A DNA stretch of 52,382 bases. Origin: Parasulfuritortus sp037446165 (GTDB taxonomy: Bacteria > Pseudomonadota > Gammaproteobacteria > Burkholderiales > Thiobacillaceae). A program made the position numbers and the translations under genes. Of this stretch, positions 45,363-52,382 are shown piece by piece. Numbering within the stretch: position 1 is the first letter of the stretch; each line of letters starts with the position of its first letter. Under the pieces are notes generated by a model. That model did not search any database. It saw only the letters and a program-made list of their open reading frames with translations, and was not told where the DNA came from. The stretch spans positions 1 through 52,382 of the forward strand of contig JBBIJC010000005.1 in the NCBI GenBank assembly GCA_037446165.1, written 5' to 3'.

Positions 45363-45722
45363 TAAAATACAATGACTTACCGGGGTCATGAGGCATGAAA
45401 GCCAGCTAAACAAGCTGGCTTTTTGTCTTTTAATACACATTGGGTTACGCAATGAGCAAAGCCAGTGGTACTCGCTGCTGCACGTCTATTTCAGCCAGCC
45501 AAGCCCGTCCATCATCATGTTCGAGCAGATTTGGAGCCCAAAAATGGCTACATGGCCAATGAAACGAAAGGCGTTTTACAGGGTGCTTTCGCTATAATGT
45601 CCTCATGTTTTGTTGGTAATAATCAGTCGGTTCCTGACCCAAGATTCAATTAGGAATGAAGTAACACCATTGGCGTAGACTGGCCTGAAGCCAGCAAGGG
45701 AAATTGCAACGATGGAGCACAA
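45363..45722. other. 360-nt intergenic region with no gene
   Basis: Beyond the tRNA-Pro terminator this gap has no convincing coding region; short open frames in it lack family sequence and good start sites. A TATAAT (45593-45598) about 125 nt before the next gene is a possible -10 box without a proper -35 (TTTACA at 45575 leaves only 12 nt). A small hairpin CTGGC-CTGAA-GCCAG lies near 45680-45694. A small RNA cannot be excluded. Confidence 0.4.
45398..45432 (+). terminator. Intrinsic terminator after tRNA-Pro
   Basis: AAAGCCAGCT (45398-45407) pairs with AGCTGGCTTT (45413-45422) around AAACA, followed by TTTTGTCTTTT. It closes the tRNA-Pro transcript 35 nt after the CCA. Confidence 0.85.
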
Positions 45723-47882
45723 TTGAAGTCGATCCCGGGACCCGTCTTAGACGCCATCCAGTCCACGCATCTGCCGTTGATGCCGCAGGTTCTGCTGCGT
45801 TTTTTGAGCATGGCGGAGGAGGGTGGCTCCTCCACCGAAGAACTGGCCAGTGTGGCTTTGCTGGACCCGGCGTTGAGCGCTCATCTCCTTATGGCGGCAA
45901 ATTCAGCCGCATTCCCTCGTGATCGGCAACTTGCAACCCTGGGTCAGTGCCTGCATGCCCTCGGACCGCGACAAGTCCGTAACATTGCCGCCTGTCTGTC
46001 GATCCAAAGTGTTCTCGCACGTATGGCCAACGACCAGAGTTATGAACTGGTTGGTTTCTGGAACCACTCACTCCTGGTTGCGCAGATTGCGCATGAAATT
46101 GCCATCCTGCTCAATCGAGACGATGCTGAAGAAAGCTATCTGGCGGGCTTGCTGCACGATGTGGGCCAGCTTCTGCTTTTGGGGGGTATGGGTGATCGCT
46201 ACGCGGCCCTGCTGGACTGGAGCGGCGAAGAGGAGGCGCTGGTTGTTCTGGAACGAAAAGAGCTGGGCACGGATCACAGTGCAGCCGGGGCCTGGCTGGT
46301 TGATCAATGGAAATTGCCTTCGTTCATGGCTGACGCAATCCTGTTCCATCACGCCCTGCCCGGACAAATTCCTTCCGCTGACCGGCTCAGTCAGATTGTC
46401 TGGGCCTCTCATGTGGTTTCTGCGTGGGATCTGGCAGAAGCGAGCAACAGAAAGGGACGACAGCAATTCGAGGCTGCGGCTATCGAATCAATGCTGGACC
46501 TGCCAACAGGTAGCCTTGTCACTATTCACCGGCAGGTCTTTGACCGGGTCGGGGAATTGGCTTCTTCGCTTGGGATCAAAACCACGCCGGGTTCAGCGCC
46601 TCTACCGCGCTTGTCACAGGCCGCCATCGACCGTCCTCGCCTGACCGAACAAAGTGATGCGTGGGGCCAGATCGAGGCGGCTGTATGCAACCTGGCCATC
46701 ATGGAGCCGTTGCGCGACAACTTGCGCGCTTCCGAACACGAGGCTGAGGGCCTTGAGGCCATACGCCAGGTGGCGCGCATTCTTTTTGGACTCGATCGAC
46801 TGGCCTTTTTGCTGGTAGGGGAAGATCAGTCTTCACTCTCCGGTGCTCCCTTCGACCGCCAGCCGGCTTTGTTGCAGCAACTCGAAATCCCACTAAAGGC
46901 CGAAGCCAGCCTGGCCGCTGCGGCGGCTCTGGGCAAGGAGCCCAGGTCCAGCTTTGCGGTGGAGTCTCCTGCGTCGACCTCGCTGGTGGATGTGCAGATC
47001 GTCCGTTGTCTGGGCACCGAGGGCGTGCTGTATGTGCCTATGCACAGCCGCGACCAATTGATCGGGGTCATGGTCTATGGCCTCGGCGAGGCACAGTTCA
47101 ATCGCACTCAGAAGCGTCTGGATTGGATTGCCAACTTCACTCATCTGGCTGCAGCCAGCATAACGAATCGACGCGAAGCAATCGCCCAGAGAAAACAAAT
47201 CGAGGCGGATCTGACCAGTCAATTCCAGTACCAGGCTCGTCAGGTTGCTCATGAAGCGAGTAATCCGCTCTCGATCATCACGAACTATCTGAGTACGCTT
47301 GAAGATCGATTGCCCGAGGAGAGCAACATCCTGCAAGAGATCGCCATCCTCAAGGAAGAGATCGACCGGGTCGGGCTTATCGTTCGCCGTCTGGGCGAGG
47401 TTTCGATCCACGGCCTGGAAAAGACATGGGTCGATATCAATGCGGTCATTGAGGGTATGTCGGCGCTGTACCGGGACTCGCTGTTTGCAAGCCGTGACAT
47501 CAGTCTGGATCTGCACCTGGATGTGCAGCTCGCTCCAGTACCGGGCAGCCGTGATCAAATCAAGCAGATACTGCTGAATCTGTGGAAGAATGCAGCTGAG
47601 GCGATGCCGGCTGGCGGGCGCATGGTTGTCAGTACGGTTGGCGGCATTCATCTGTCCGGCCGCAACTATGCCGAGATCCGCTTGACCGATAACGGGCCGG
47701 GTTTGCCGCCCGATATTGACCGGAGCCTGTCCCAGCCCCTGGGGTCAGCGCGCCGGTCTGGACATGCAGGAATGGGTTTGTCGATTGTTGCAGCCTTGGT
47801 CAAGGCACTGGATGGTCAGATCACGACCCAGAGTCGCCCAGGTCAGGGTACGACGTTTGTCATCCTGCTGCCGATGTCATAG
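45723..47882 (+). CDS. HDOD-GAF-histidine kinase fusion
   Basis: 719 residues from a TTG at 45723 with TGGAG 5 nt upstream. Residues about 5-270 form an HDOD domain ('LPLMPQVLLRFLSMAEEGG', 'YLAGLLHDVGQLLLLGG'). A GAF-like domain follows (about 310-490; 'VARILFGLDRLAFLLVG', 'GVLYVPMHSRDQLIGVMVYG'), then a kinase core. The phosphoacceptor His510 is in 'QVAHEASNPLSIITNYL', the N-box in 'ILLNLWKNAAEAMPAGG', G1 in 'RLTDNGPGLPPDI' and G2 in 'GHAGMGLSIVAALV'. No membrane segment is seen, so it is probably a cytoplasmic sensor. The natural partner is the REC-GGDEF-EAL protein 9 nt downstream. HDOD fused to a kinase is uncommon and its signal is unknown. Confidence 0.87.
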   Translation: MKSIPGPVLDAIQSTHLPLMPQVLLRFLSMAEEGGSSTEELASVALLDPALSAHLLMAANSAAFPRDRQLATLGQCLHALGPRQVRNIAACLSIQSVLARMANDQSYELVGFWNHSLLVAQIAHEIAILLNRDDAEESYLAGLLHDVGQLLLLGGMGDRYAALLDWSGEEEALVVLERKELGTDHSAAGAWLVDQWKLPSFMADAILFHHALPGQIPSADRLSQIVWASHVVSAWDLAEASNRKGRQQFEAAAIESMLDLPTGSLVTIHRQVFDRVGELASSLGIKTTPGSAPLPRLSQAAIDRPRLTEQSDAWGQIEAAVCNLAIMEPLRDNLRASEHEAEGLEAIRQVARILFGLDRLAFLLVGEDQSSLSGAPFDRQPALLQQLEIPLKAEASLAAAAALGKEPRSSFAVESPASTSLVDVQIVRCLGTEGVLYVPMHSRDQLIGVMVYGLGEAQFNRTQKRLDWIANFTHLAAASITNRREAIAQRKQIEADLTSQFQYQARQVAHEASNPLSIITNYLSTLEDRLPEESNILQEIAILKEEIDRVGLIVRRLGEVSIHGLEKTWVDINAVIEGMSALYRDSLFASRDISLDLHLDVQLAPVPGSRDQIKQILLNLWKNAAEAMPAGGRMVVSTVGGIHLSGRNYAEIRLTDNGPGLPPDIDRSLSQPLGSARRSGHAGMGLSIVAALVKALDGQITTQSRPGQGTTFVILLPMS

Positions 47883-47891
47883 AGGGCGAAA

Positions 47892-50060
47892 ATGAGCGAC
47901 TTCAAAATATCCGGTTTTCGGCCGATCCAGGACACAGGACCATCAGTCGACAGGATATTGATCGTTGACGACGAGAAGTTGATGCGCTCGAGTCTGAAGC
48001 AATTGCTCGAATCGACAGGTCGGGAAGTGTTCGAATGCAGCTCAGGCGCCAGGGCGCTCGGCTTTCTGGAAAAGAAAGACATTACCCTCGCCTTGCTCGA
48101 TATCAATCTGCCCGACATATCCGGGCTTGATATTCTCAAGTGGATCCACAAAAACCGGCTCCAGACCAGCGTCATCATGGTGAGCGGTGACCAGGATCTC
48201 GATTCGGCGGTTCAGGCATTGCGCTTTGGCGCCGTCGAGTTCGTGCGCAAGCCTGATGACATGAGCCAGATCAGGCACAAGGTTGAAAATGCGCTGCACC
48301 GCATTCATCTCGAGCACCAGCAAGCCCACATGGCGGCGCGTCTCGAACAGTCCGAGCATCTGCACCGCTTTCTGGTCAACAATTCACCCGACCTGATCTA
48401 CACGCTGGATGATGAAGGCCGGTTCCTGTTTGTCAATCATCGTTTCGAGTCCCTGCTCGGCTACAGCCGGGACGATTTGATTGACGCGCATTACTCCACC
48501 ATTGTGAATGAAGAGGACCGGGAACTGGTTCGTTATCGGCTGAATGAGCGCCGATGCGACAATCGTGCCTCAACCAACGTCGAGGTCAACCTGAAGGCCA
48601 AGGACCTGAAAGAGCATCGGGCCTACAGGGATCAAAAGGTGGTGACCATGTTGAGCGCGGTCGGGATCTACCGCGGCAGTTCACATGGCGACCAGGCAGA
48701 GCCCCGTCAATTCATAGGCACTTATGGTGTGGCCCGCGATATCACCGAGCGCAAGATGGCCGAGGAGATCATCAGCTTCCAGGCCTTTCATGATCATCTC
48801 ACCCAGCTGCCCAACCGACGGCTGTTCAAGGACCGGCTTGATCTGGCCATCACCCAGGCCCAGCGAATTGGAAAAATGGTGGGTCTGGTCTTTGTGGATC
48901 TGGATCGTTTCAAGTTGATCAATGACACCTTTGGCCATGCCGAAGGCGATAAATTGCTGAAGAGCGTGGCCCAGGCGCTGCGTCGTTGCGCCCGGGCGGG
49001 TGACACGGTAGCGCGCCAGGGGGGTGACGAATTCACCGTCCTGCTGCCCGATCTGGTGCAGGCAGAAGACGCGGCCCTGATTGCGCAAAAGATCGTCGAA
49101 GAGCTGAAGACGCCTTTCCTGGTCGGCGACCGAAGCTACAACGCTACGGCAAGCGTCGGCATAGCCGTCTATCCACGCGATGGGGACAATGCCGAGACGC
49201 TGTTGAAGAATGCGGACATCGCGATGTACAAGGTGAAGGGGGCGGGCAGGAACGCCTACCAGTTCTTCACCTCGACCATGAACGCGACTTATCAGGAGCG
49301 TCTGAACCTCGAGCATGATCTGCGGGGAGCCATTCAGCGATCAGAGCTTCAGCTTTATTTCCAGCCCCAGTACAGCGCCATCAGTAAACAACTCGTGGGC
49401 ATGGAGGCGTTGATCCGCTGGAACCACCCCCTGCATGGTCTCTTGCATCCGATTGATTTTATTGATCTGGCGGAAGAAACCGGCCTGATCTACTCAATCA
49501 CTGATTTTGTGCTTGAACAGGCGTGTGCGCAGCTGGCCATGTGGCGTGCAGCGGGGCATGCTCAGTTGCGCCTTTCGGTCAATGTGTCGCCGCAGGAGTT
49601 TTCCCGCAATGACCTGGTTGAACGGGTCACGGTCAACATCCGGAAGTATCAACTCCCAGCCGATGCGGTGGAGATCGAGATCACCGAAAACATCCTGCTT
49701 CAGGATGTCTCATCGGTCATCGAAAACATGCGCATGCTGCGTGACCGAGGCGTACATATCTCTATCGATGATTTCGGGACAGGATACTCATCACTCAATT
49801 ATCTCCGTCGCTTCCCCATCAACAGCATCAAGCTTGACCAGTCATTTGTCCGTGACCTGGACGAAGAACACCGCACTTCGCCCATAATCAATGCCATTAT
49901 CGGCATCGCAGGTGGCTTTGGCCTGAAATTGCTCGCTGAAGGCGTAGAGACCGATTTTCAGATGCGCACCCTTGAGAAACTCGGCTGCGATGTCATGCAG
50001 GGTTTTCTGTTCAGCCGGCCGGTGCCCGCAAACGAGTTGGCTCCCCTGCTGGCCGCTTGA
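47892..50060 (+). CDS. REC-PAS-GGDEF-EAL c-di-GMP signalling protein
   Basis: 722 residues. Receiver domain (20-140) with phosphoacceptor D70 in 'LALLDINLPD'; PAS domain (about 152-285; 'NNSPDLIYTLDDEGRFLFVN'); GGDEF domain with an intact GGDEF at 377-381 and an inhibitory RxxD site (RAGD) five residues before it; EAL domain with EAL at 505-507, 'IDDFGTGYSSLNYLRRF', 'LLAEGVET' and 'QGFLFSRP' all intact. Sequence thus allows both synthesis and breakdown of c-di-GMP, with the receiver presumably setting the balance. It begins 9 nt after the HDOD-kinase stop, so the two are likely cotranscribed partners. Confidence 0.94.
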   Translation: MSDFKISGFRPIQDTGPSVDRILIVDDEKLMRSSLKQLLESTGREVFECSSGARALGFLEKKDITLALLDINLPDISGLDILKWIHKNRLQTSVIMVSGDQDLDSAVQALRFGAVEFVRKPDDMSQIRHKVENALHRIHLEHQQAHMAARLEQSEHLHRFLVNNSPDLIYTLDDEGRFLFVNHRFESLLGYSRDDLIDAHYSTIVNEEDRELVRYRLNERRCDNRASTNVEVNLKAKDLKEHRAYRDQKVVTMLSAVGIYRGSSHGDQAEPRQFIGTYGVARDITERKMAEEIISFQAFHDHLTQLPNRRLFKDRLDLAITQAQRIGKMVGLVFVDLDRFKLINDTFGHAEGDKLLKSVAQALRRCARAGDTVARQGGDEFTVLLPDLVQAEDAALIAQKIVEELKTPFLVGDRSYNATASVGIAVYPRDGDNAETLLKNADIAMYKVKGAGRNAYQFFTSTMNATYQERLNLEHDLRGAIQRSELQLYFQPQYSAISKQLVGMEALIRWNHPLHGLLHPIDFIDLAEETGLIYSITDFVLEQACAQLAMWRAAGHAQLRLSVNVSPQEFSRNDLVERVTVNIRKYQLPADAVEIEITENILLQDVSSVIENMRMLRDRGVHISIDDFGTGYSSLNYLRRFPINSIKLDQSFVRDLDEEHRTSPIINAIIGIAGGFGLKLLAEGVETDFQMRTLEKLGCDVMQGFLFSRPVPANELAPLLAA

Positions 50061-50129
50061 GGGATCGTCCCGGTTGGGTGGGCGCACAGGCAGCTTCCGT
50101 TCTGGTTCAAGACAGGGTGTATTCCCAGA

Positions 50130-50160
50130 TTGATGCCTGACATAAATGCTCGGGTATAAT
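50130..50160 (+). promoter_or_regulatory. Candidate promoter directly before the 50167 gene
   Basis: A consensus -10 TATAAT (50155-50160) ends 6 nt before the ATG at 50167; TTGATG (50130-50135) could be a -35 at a long 19-nt spacing. Transcription would start at or next to the A of the start codon. Confidence 0.5.
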
Positions 50161-50166
50161 CGCGCG

Positions 50167-51288
50167 ATGGAAAATACTGCTCCCGCCTTCCCCAAACTCA
50201 TTCAGCTGCCGGCGATCCAGCGCCCGGTCAGCATCCCTGTCGACCGGCTGGTCGAGGTCAAGTCAGCCTCCGATCTGCCTGACCGGTTGTTGCTCGGTGA
50301 CCTGGTTCCAGACTCGTTCAAACACGAGAAGAAGGGCTGGTCCGCCGAATGGCGCGATACTGATGGCCACCGCGCCAAGTTCCGCTGCGCGGGCGGCTTG
50401 TCGTCTCTTGAACTGGGCTATGGCGGCGACGAGGCGGTCACCCTGGTCACTGCCGAGCGTTTTGCCGAACTGGCCCAGACCATCCAGAATATCCATCCGG
50501 GGGCTTGGCTGGCCAAGCTGGCCGAAAACATTGAAGCCCGCTACAACCTGCGTGTCTTTCCGCACCGTGAGGATGATGCGGTGGGTGGCGACTTCCCGGA
50601 CGGACACCTCCTCAGCCTGGTCATGCCGGTGCCGGCAGATCGGTTGATGGCCCTGTTTGACCTGCACAAGCAATTACAGACCGACGCCGCCATTCGTGGC
50701 GGCATCGACGGTTACCTGCGCTATGGCTTCAGCGTGGTGAACTATGTCGAAGGCCGCAATCATCCGATGCTGGCGCATCCGGCCGGGCTCGTGCTGTTCC
50801 ACGTCAACGCCCTCGGTACCCCGGCGGCCGAGATGCCGGTTCGGGAGGAGGACGAGGAGGGCACTGCAGCCTGGACCCTGCAACGCAGCCATTATCTCTA
50901 CGTCGCTCACTGCCACTTGCGTGATGCCGCACGCTTTGTCGGCCGCCTGGCCGGGGCGGGTTTCATCGCCTCGGTCGAGGATGGCAACGAGGGCTGGCCA
51001 GGGGGTGCAGAGTACAGCGCAGCGCTCCTGCCCTTCGGCTATGAATATGCCGCAACCAATGTCTGGTGGTTCGATCGTCAGGGCCGCCGGCGCATGTTTT
51101 ATCCCCGTTTCGCCGATACCGATGACCGCAACCAGCTCGGCGGCAACAGCGGCGATCTCTGGGTCAAGGCGCTGATTCGGGATGCAGGCAAGGCGGCGGA
51201 AGCCTGTCGCGCCGACACGGCGAGGGTGTTCGCCGAAGGACTGTCGCGGGATGCGGACCGACCCGAAGGCGTGGCCGGTTTTCAGTAA
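50167..51288 (+). CDS. Conserved-looking protein of unknown function
   Basis: 373 residues from the ATG at 50167. An in-frame ATG at 50146 exists but the TATAAT box lies between the two, so the downstream start is preferred; it has no ribosome-binding site, which fits a leaderless mRNA. I recognise no family. The protein looks soluble, with no signal peptide or membrane helix, and is rich in Ala, Asp, Glu and Arg. Notable stretches are 'GFSVVNYVEGRNHPMLAHPA', 'LQRSHYLYVAHCHLRDAARF' and 'YEYAATNVWWFDRQGRRRMF'. It follows the GGDEF-EAL gene by 106 nt, and its 3' end overlaps the convergent HD-GYP-like gene by 7 nt. Function unknown. Confidence 0.75.
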   Translation: MENTAPAFPKLIQLPAIQRPVSIPVDRLVEVKSASDLPDRLLLGDLVPDSFKHEKKGWSAEWRDTDGHRAKFRCAGGLSSLELGYGGDEAVTLVTAERFAELAQTIQNIHPGAWLAKLAENIEARYNLRVFPHREDDAVGGDFPDGHLLSLVMPVPADRLMALFDLHKQLQTDAAIRGGIDGYLRYGFSVVNYVEGRNHPMLAHPAGLVLFHVNALGTPAAEMPVREEDEEGTAAWTLQRSHYLYVAHCHLRDAARFVGRLAGAGFIASVEDGNEGWPGGAEYSAALLPFGYEYAATNVWWFDRQGRRRMFYPRFADTDDRNQLGGNSGDLWVKALIRDAGKAAEACRADTARVFAEGLSRDADRPEGVAGFQ

Positions 51289-52373
51289 CCCCAGAAGGCC
51301 GCCCAGCGCACTTCGGGCCAGTGCGGCTCGATCTCGGCAGTATTGAGGCAGGCATACCCGATCTGAGCGGTGTTGCGTTCTGCCGGTTCCTTGAACAAAC
51401 GGCCATTGGGGCTGAGGAAGGCGGTGACCTTGCCAGGCGTCTCGCCGCTGCCCTGCTTGCGCATCACCACCGCGATTTCCTTGCTGGCCAGGCGGATCAG
51501 GGTGCCGGGCGGATAGAGGCCGAGCCGGCGCAGCAGCAGCAGGGCAAAATGGTTGTCCAGACGAGTACGTTCGTCGCCAAAGATATGTTTGAAGGCGGAC
51601 TGGGTGGAGATGGCCGGGCGATAGCGTCGGCCACGAATCTTGGCTCCATAAAAATCGGCGATCCGGATGATCCGGGCGGCCGAGCTGATTTGCTCGCCAC
51701 GCAGGCCAAGCGGGTAACCGCTGCCATCCAGGTTTTCATGATGCTGACCCACCGCGGTCAGCCAATCCGGATCCTGCACACCACTGACTTCGAGCAGTCT
51801 CAGGCTGTCCTGGGGATGTCTGGAGATGGAATCGCGCTGCGCGCTGTCGATCAGGATACGGCGCTCGGTGAGGTCCGAATGCAGACGCATGGCGGCGATG
51901 TTCATGGTCAGCGCGGCGCAGACGATGGAGTCGATGCGCGGGTCGTCTGGTGCCAGAATCTGCTCGGCCATATCCAGGGCGATGATCGCAGTCAGCAGGC
52001 AGTGGCGAGCCGCGGGGTCGGCCATGGGCAACAGTCGCAACAGGCCCAGGCAGGCATCGTGGTCGAAGCGGGCGAGGGCGACAAGCTCATGGACATGGCC
52101 CCGGATCGCCGGCTCAAATTGACTGGTGCCAGCTGCCGCGCAGGTGTAAGGGAAACTTTCCATCTGCAGCAGCAGGCGCTGGCCCAGATCGGCATGGTCG
52201 CTATCGCCCGCAGATTGGCGGAAAAGCGGCCTCTCGGTGAGTTTGGCCAACTGTCCCGGATCGGTGAGCTTCAGGCCGGCGCTGGCGACCAGCACGCCGG
52301 TAACCGTATACAGATTCCAGGGCAGGGACTGACCAAGCATGGATACATCGAGAGCAACGGGGCGAAGCGGCAC
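51282..52373 (-). CDS. Degenerate HD-GYP domain protein (may extend past window)
   Basis: 363 residues from a GTG at 52373; the frame is still open to the window edge (52382), so the true start may lie outside. An ATG at 52337 is another option. The HD-GYP second half is clear: 'GQHHENLDGSGYPLGLRGEQ' (HHE 211-213, GYP 219-221) and 'ARIIRIADFYGAKIRGRRY'. Where active members have HD in 'LLHDIGK', this protein has 'ALTMNIAAM', so the metal-binding His-Asp pair is missing and c-di-GMP hydrolysis is doubtful. The N-terminal 120 residues and C-terminal 90 are not recognised. It may be a c-di-GMP-binding or regulatory protein; that is inference. Confidence 0.78.
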   Translation of the reverse strand: MPLRPVALDVSMLGQSLPWNLYTVTGVLVASAGLKLTDPGQLAKLTERPLFRQSAGDSDHADLGQRLLLQMESFPYTCAAAGTSQFEPAIRGHVHELVALARFDHDACLGLLRLLPMADPAARHCLLTAIIALDMAEQILAPDDPRIDSIVCAALTMNIAAMRLHSDLTERRILIDSAQRDSISRHPQDSLRLLEVSGVQDPDWLTAVGQHHENLDGSGYPLGLRGEQISSAARIIRIADFYGAKIRGRRYRPAISTQSAFKHIFGDERTRLDNHFALLLLRRLGLYPPGTLIRLASKEIAVVMRKQGSGETPGKVTAFLSPNGRLFKEPAERNTAQIGYACLNTAEIEPHWPEVRWAAFWGY

Positions 52374-52382
52374 GTGATTAGG

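Noticed and set aside
45388..45653. Short open frames in the gap after tRNA-Pro
   Set aside because: They overlap the terminator or lack start signals, and their sequence resembles no small protein family I know.
1..52382. CRISPR array, insertion sequence or prophage
   Set aside because: No spaced short direct repeats, transposase or integrase genes, or phage structural genes were seen; the evenly spaced repeats at the left end are coding.

Overview
The window is a chromosomal segment of a Gram-negative bacterium, most likely a betaproteobacterium. The support is the gene order rpsB-tsf-pyrH-frr-uppS-cdsA-dxr-rseP-bamA-skp-lpxD-fabZ-lpxA-lpxB-rnhB, the run thrS-infC-rpmI-rplT-pheS-pheT-ihfA-merR, an 'SFPRKRESS'-type intergenic repeat, GC-rich DNA and an exosortase-linked PrsK/PrsR/PrsT set. 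I cannot name the genus from sequence alone.

Left end (1-9750, + strand): the 3' part of a very large surface protein built from DUF11 modules and a chain of SdrD-B-like calcium-loop repeats with a period near 375 nt. Its stop overlaps (ATGA) the start of a 1386-residue protein with a signal peptide, an OmpA peptidoglycan-binding domain and a large predicted outer-membrane barrel. The pair looks like a surface-display or envelope-anchored adhesin unit.

Middle block (9961-30152, - strand): read in the direction of transcription, it holds an RluA-type pseudouridine synthase, rarA, and then a long co-directional series from rpsB through translation factors, isoprenoid and phospholipid synthesis, outer-membrane assembly (rseP, bamA, skp) and lipid A synthesis. 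The series ends in rnhB, the flagellar stator pair motA-motB, a membrane-anchored methyltransferase and an HDOD-GAF protein. A terminator-like hairpin separates rpsB from tsf, and a hairpin lies in the rpsB leader.

Region 30286-37594 (+): an HDOD protein, then PrsK (histidine kinase), PrsR (sigma-54 response regulator) and PrsT (TPR lipoprotein). These are the regulatory and accessory set of PEP-CTERM/exosortase systems. No exosortase or PEP-CTERM substrate is visible here, so they should lie elsewhere in the genome.

Region 37674-45362 (+): tRNA-Val(GAC), thrS, infC (probable AUC start), rpmI, rplT, pheS, pheT, ihfA, a MerR regulator and tRNA-Pro(GGG), with several intrinsic terminators and leader hairpins.

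Right end (45723-52382): an HDOD-GAF-histidine kinase fusion followed 9 nt later by a REC-PAS-GGDEF-EAL protein, forming a candidate two-component/c-di-GMP module. Next come an unrecognised 373-residue protein with a possible leaderless promoter and, convergent with it, a degenerate HD-GYP protein reaching the window edge. Altogether the window carries three HDOD proteins and one HD-GYP-like protein, which is dense signalling content amid housekeeping genes.
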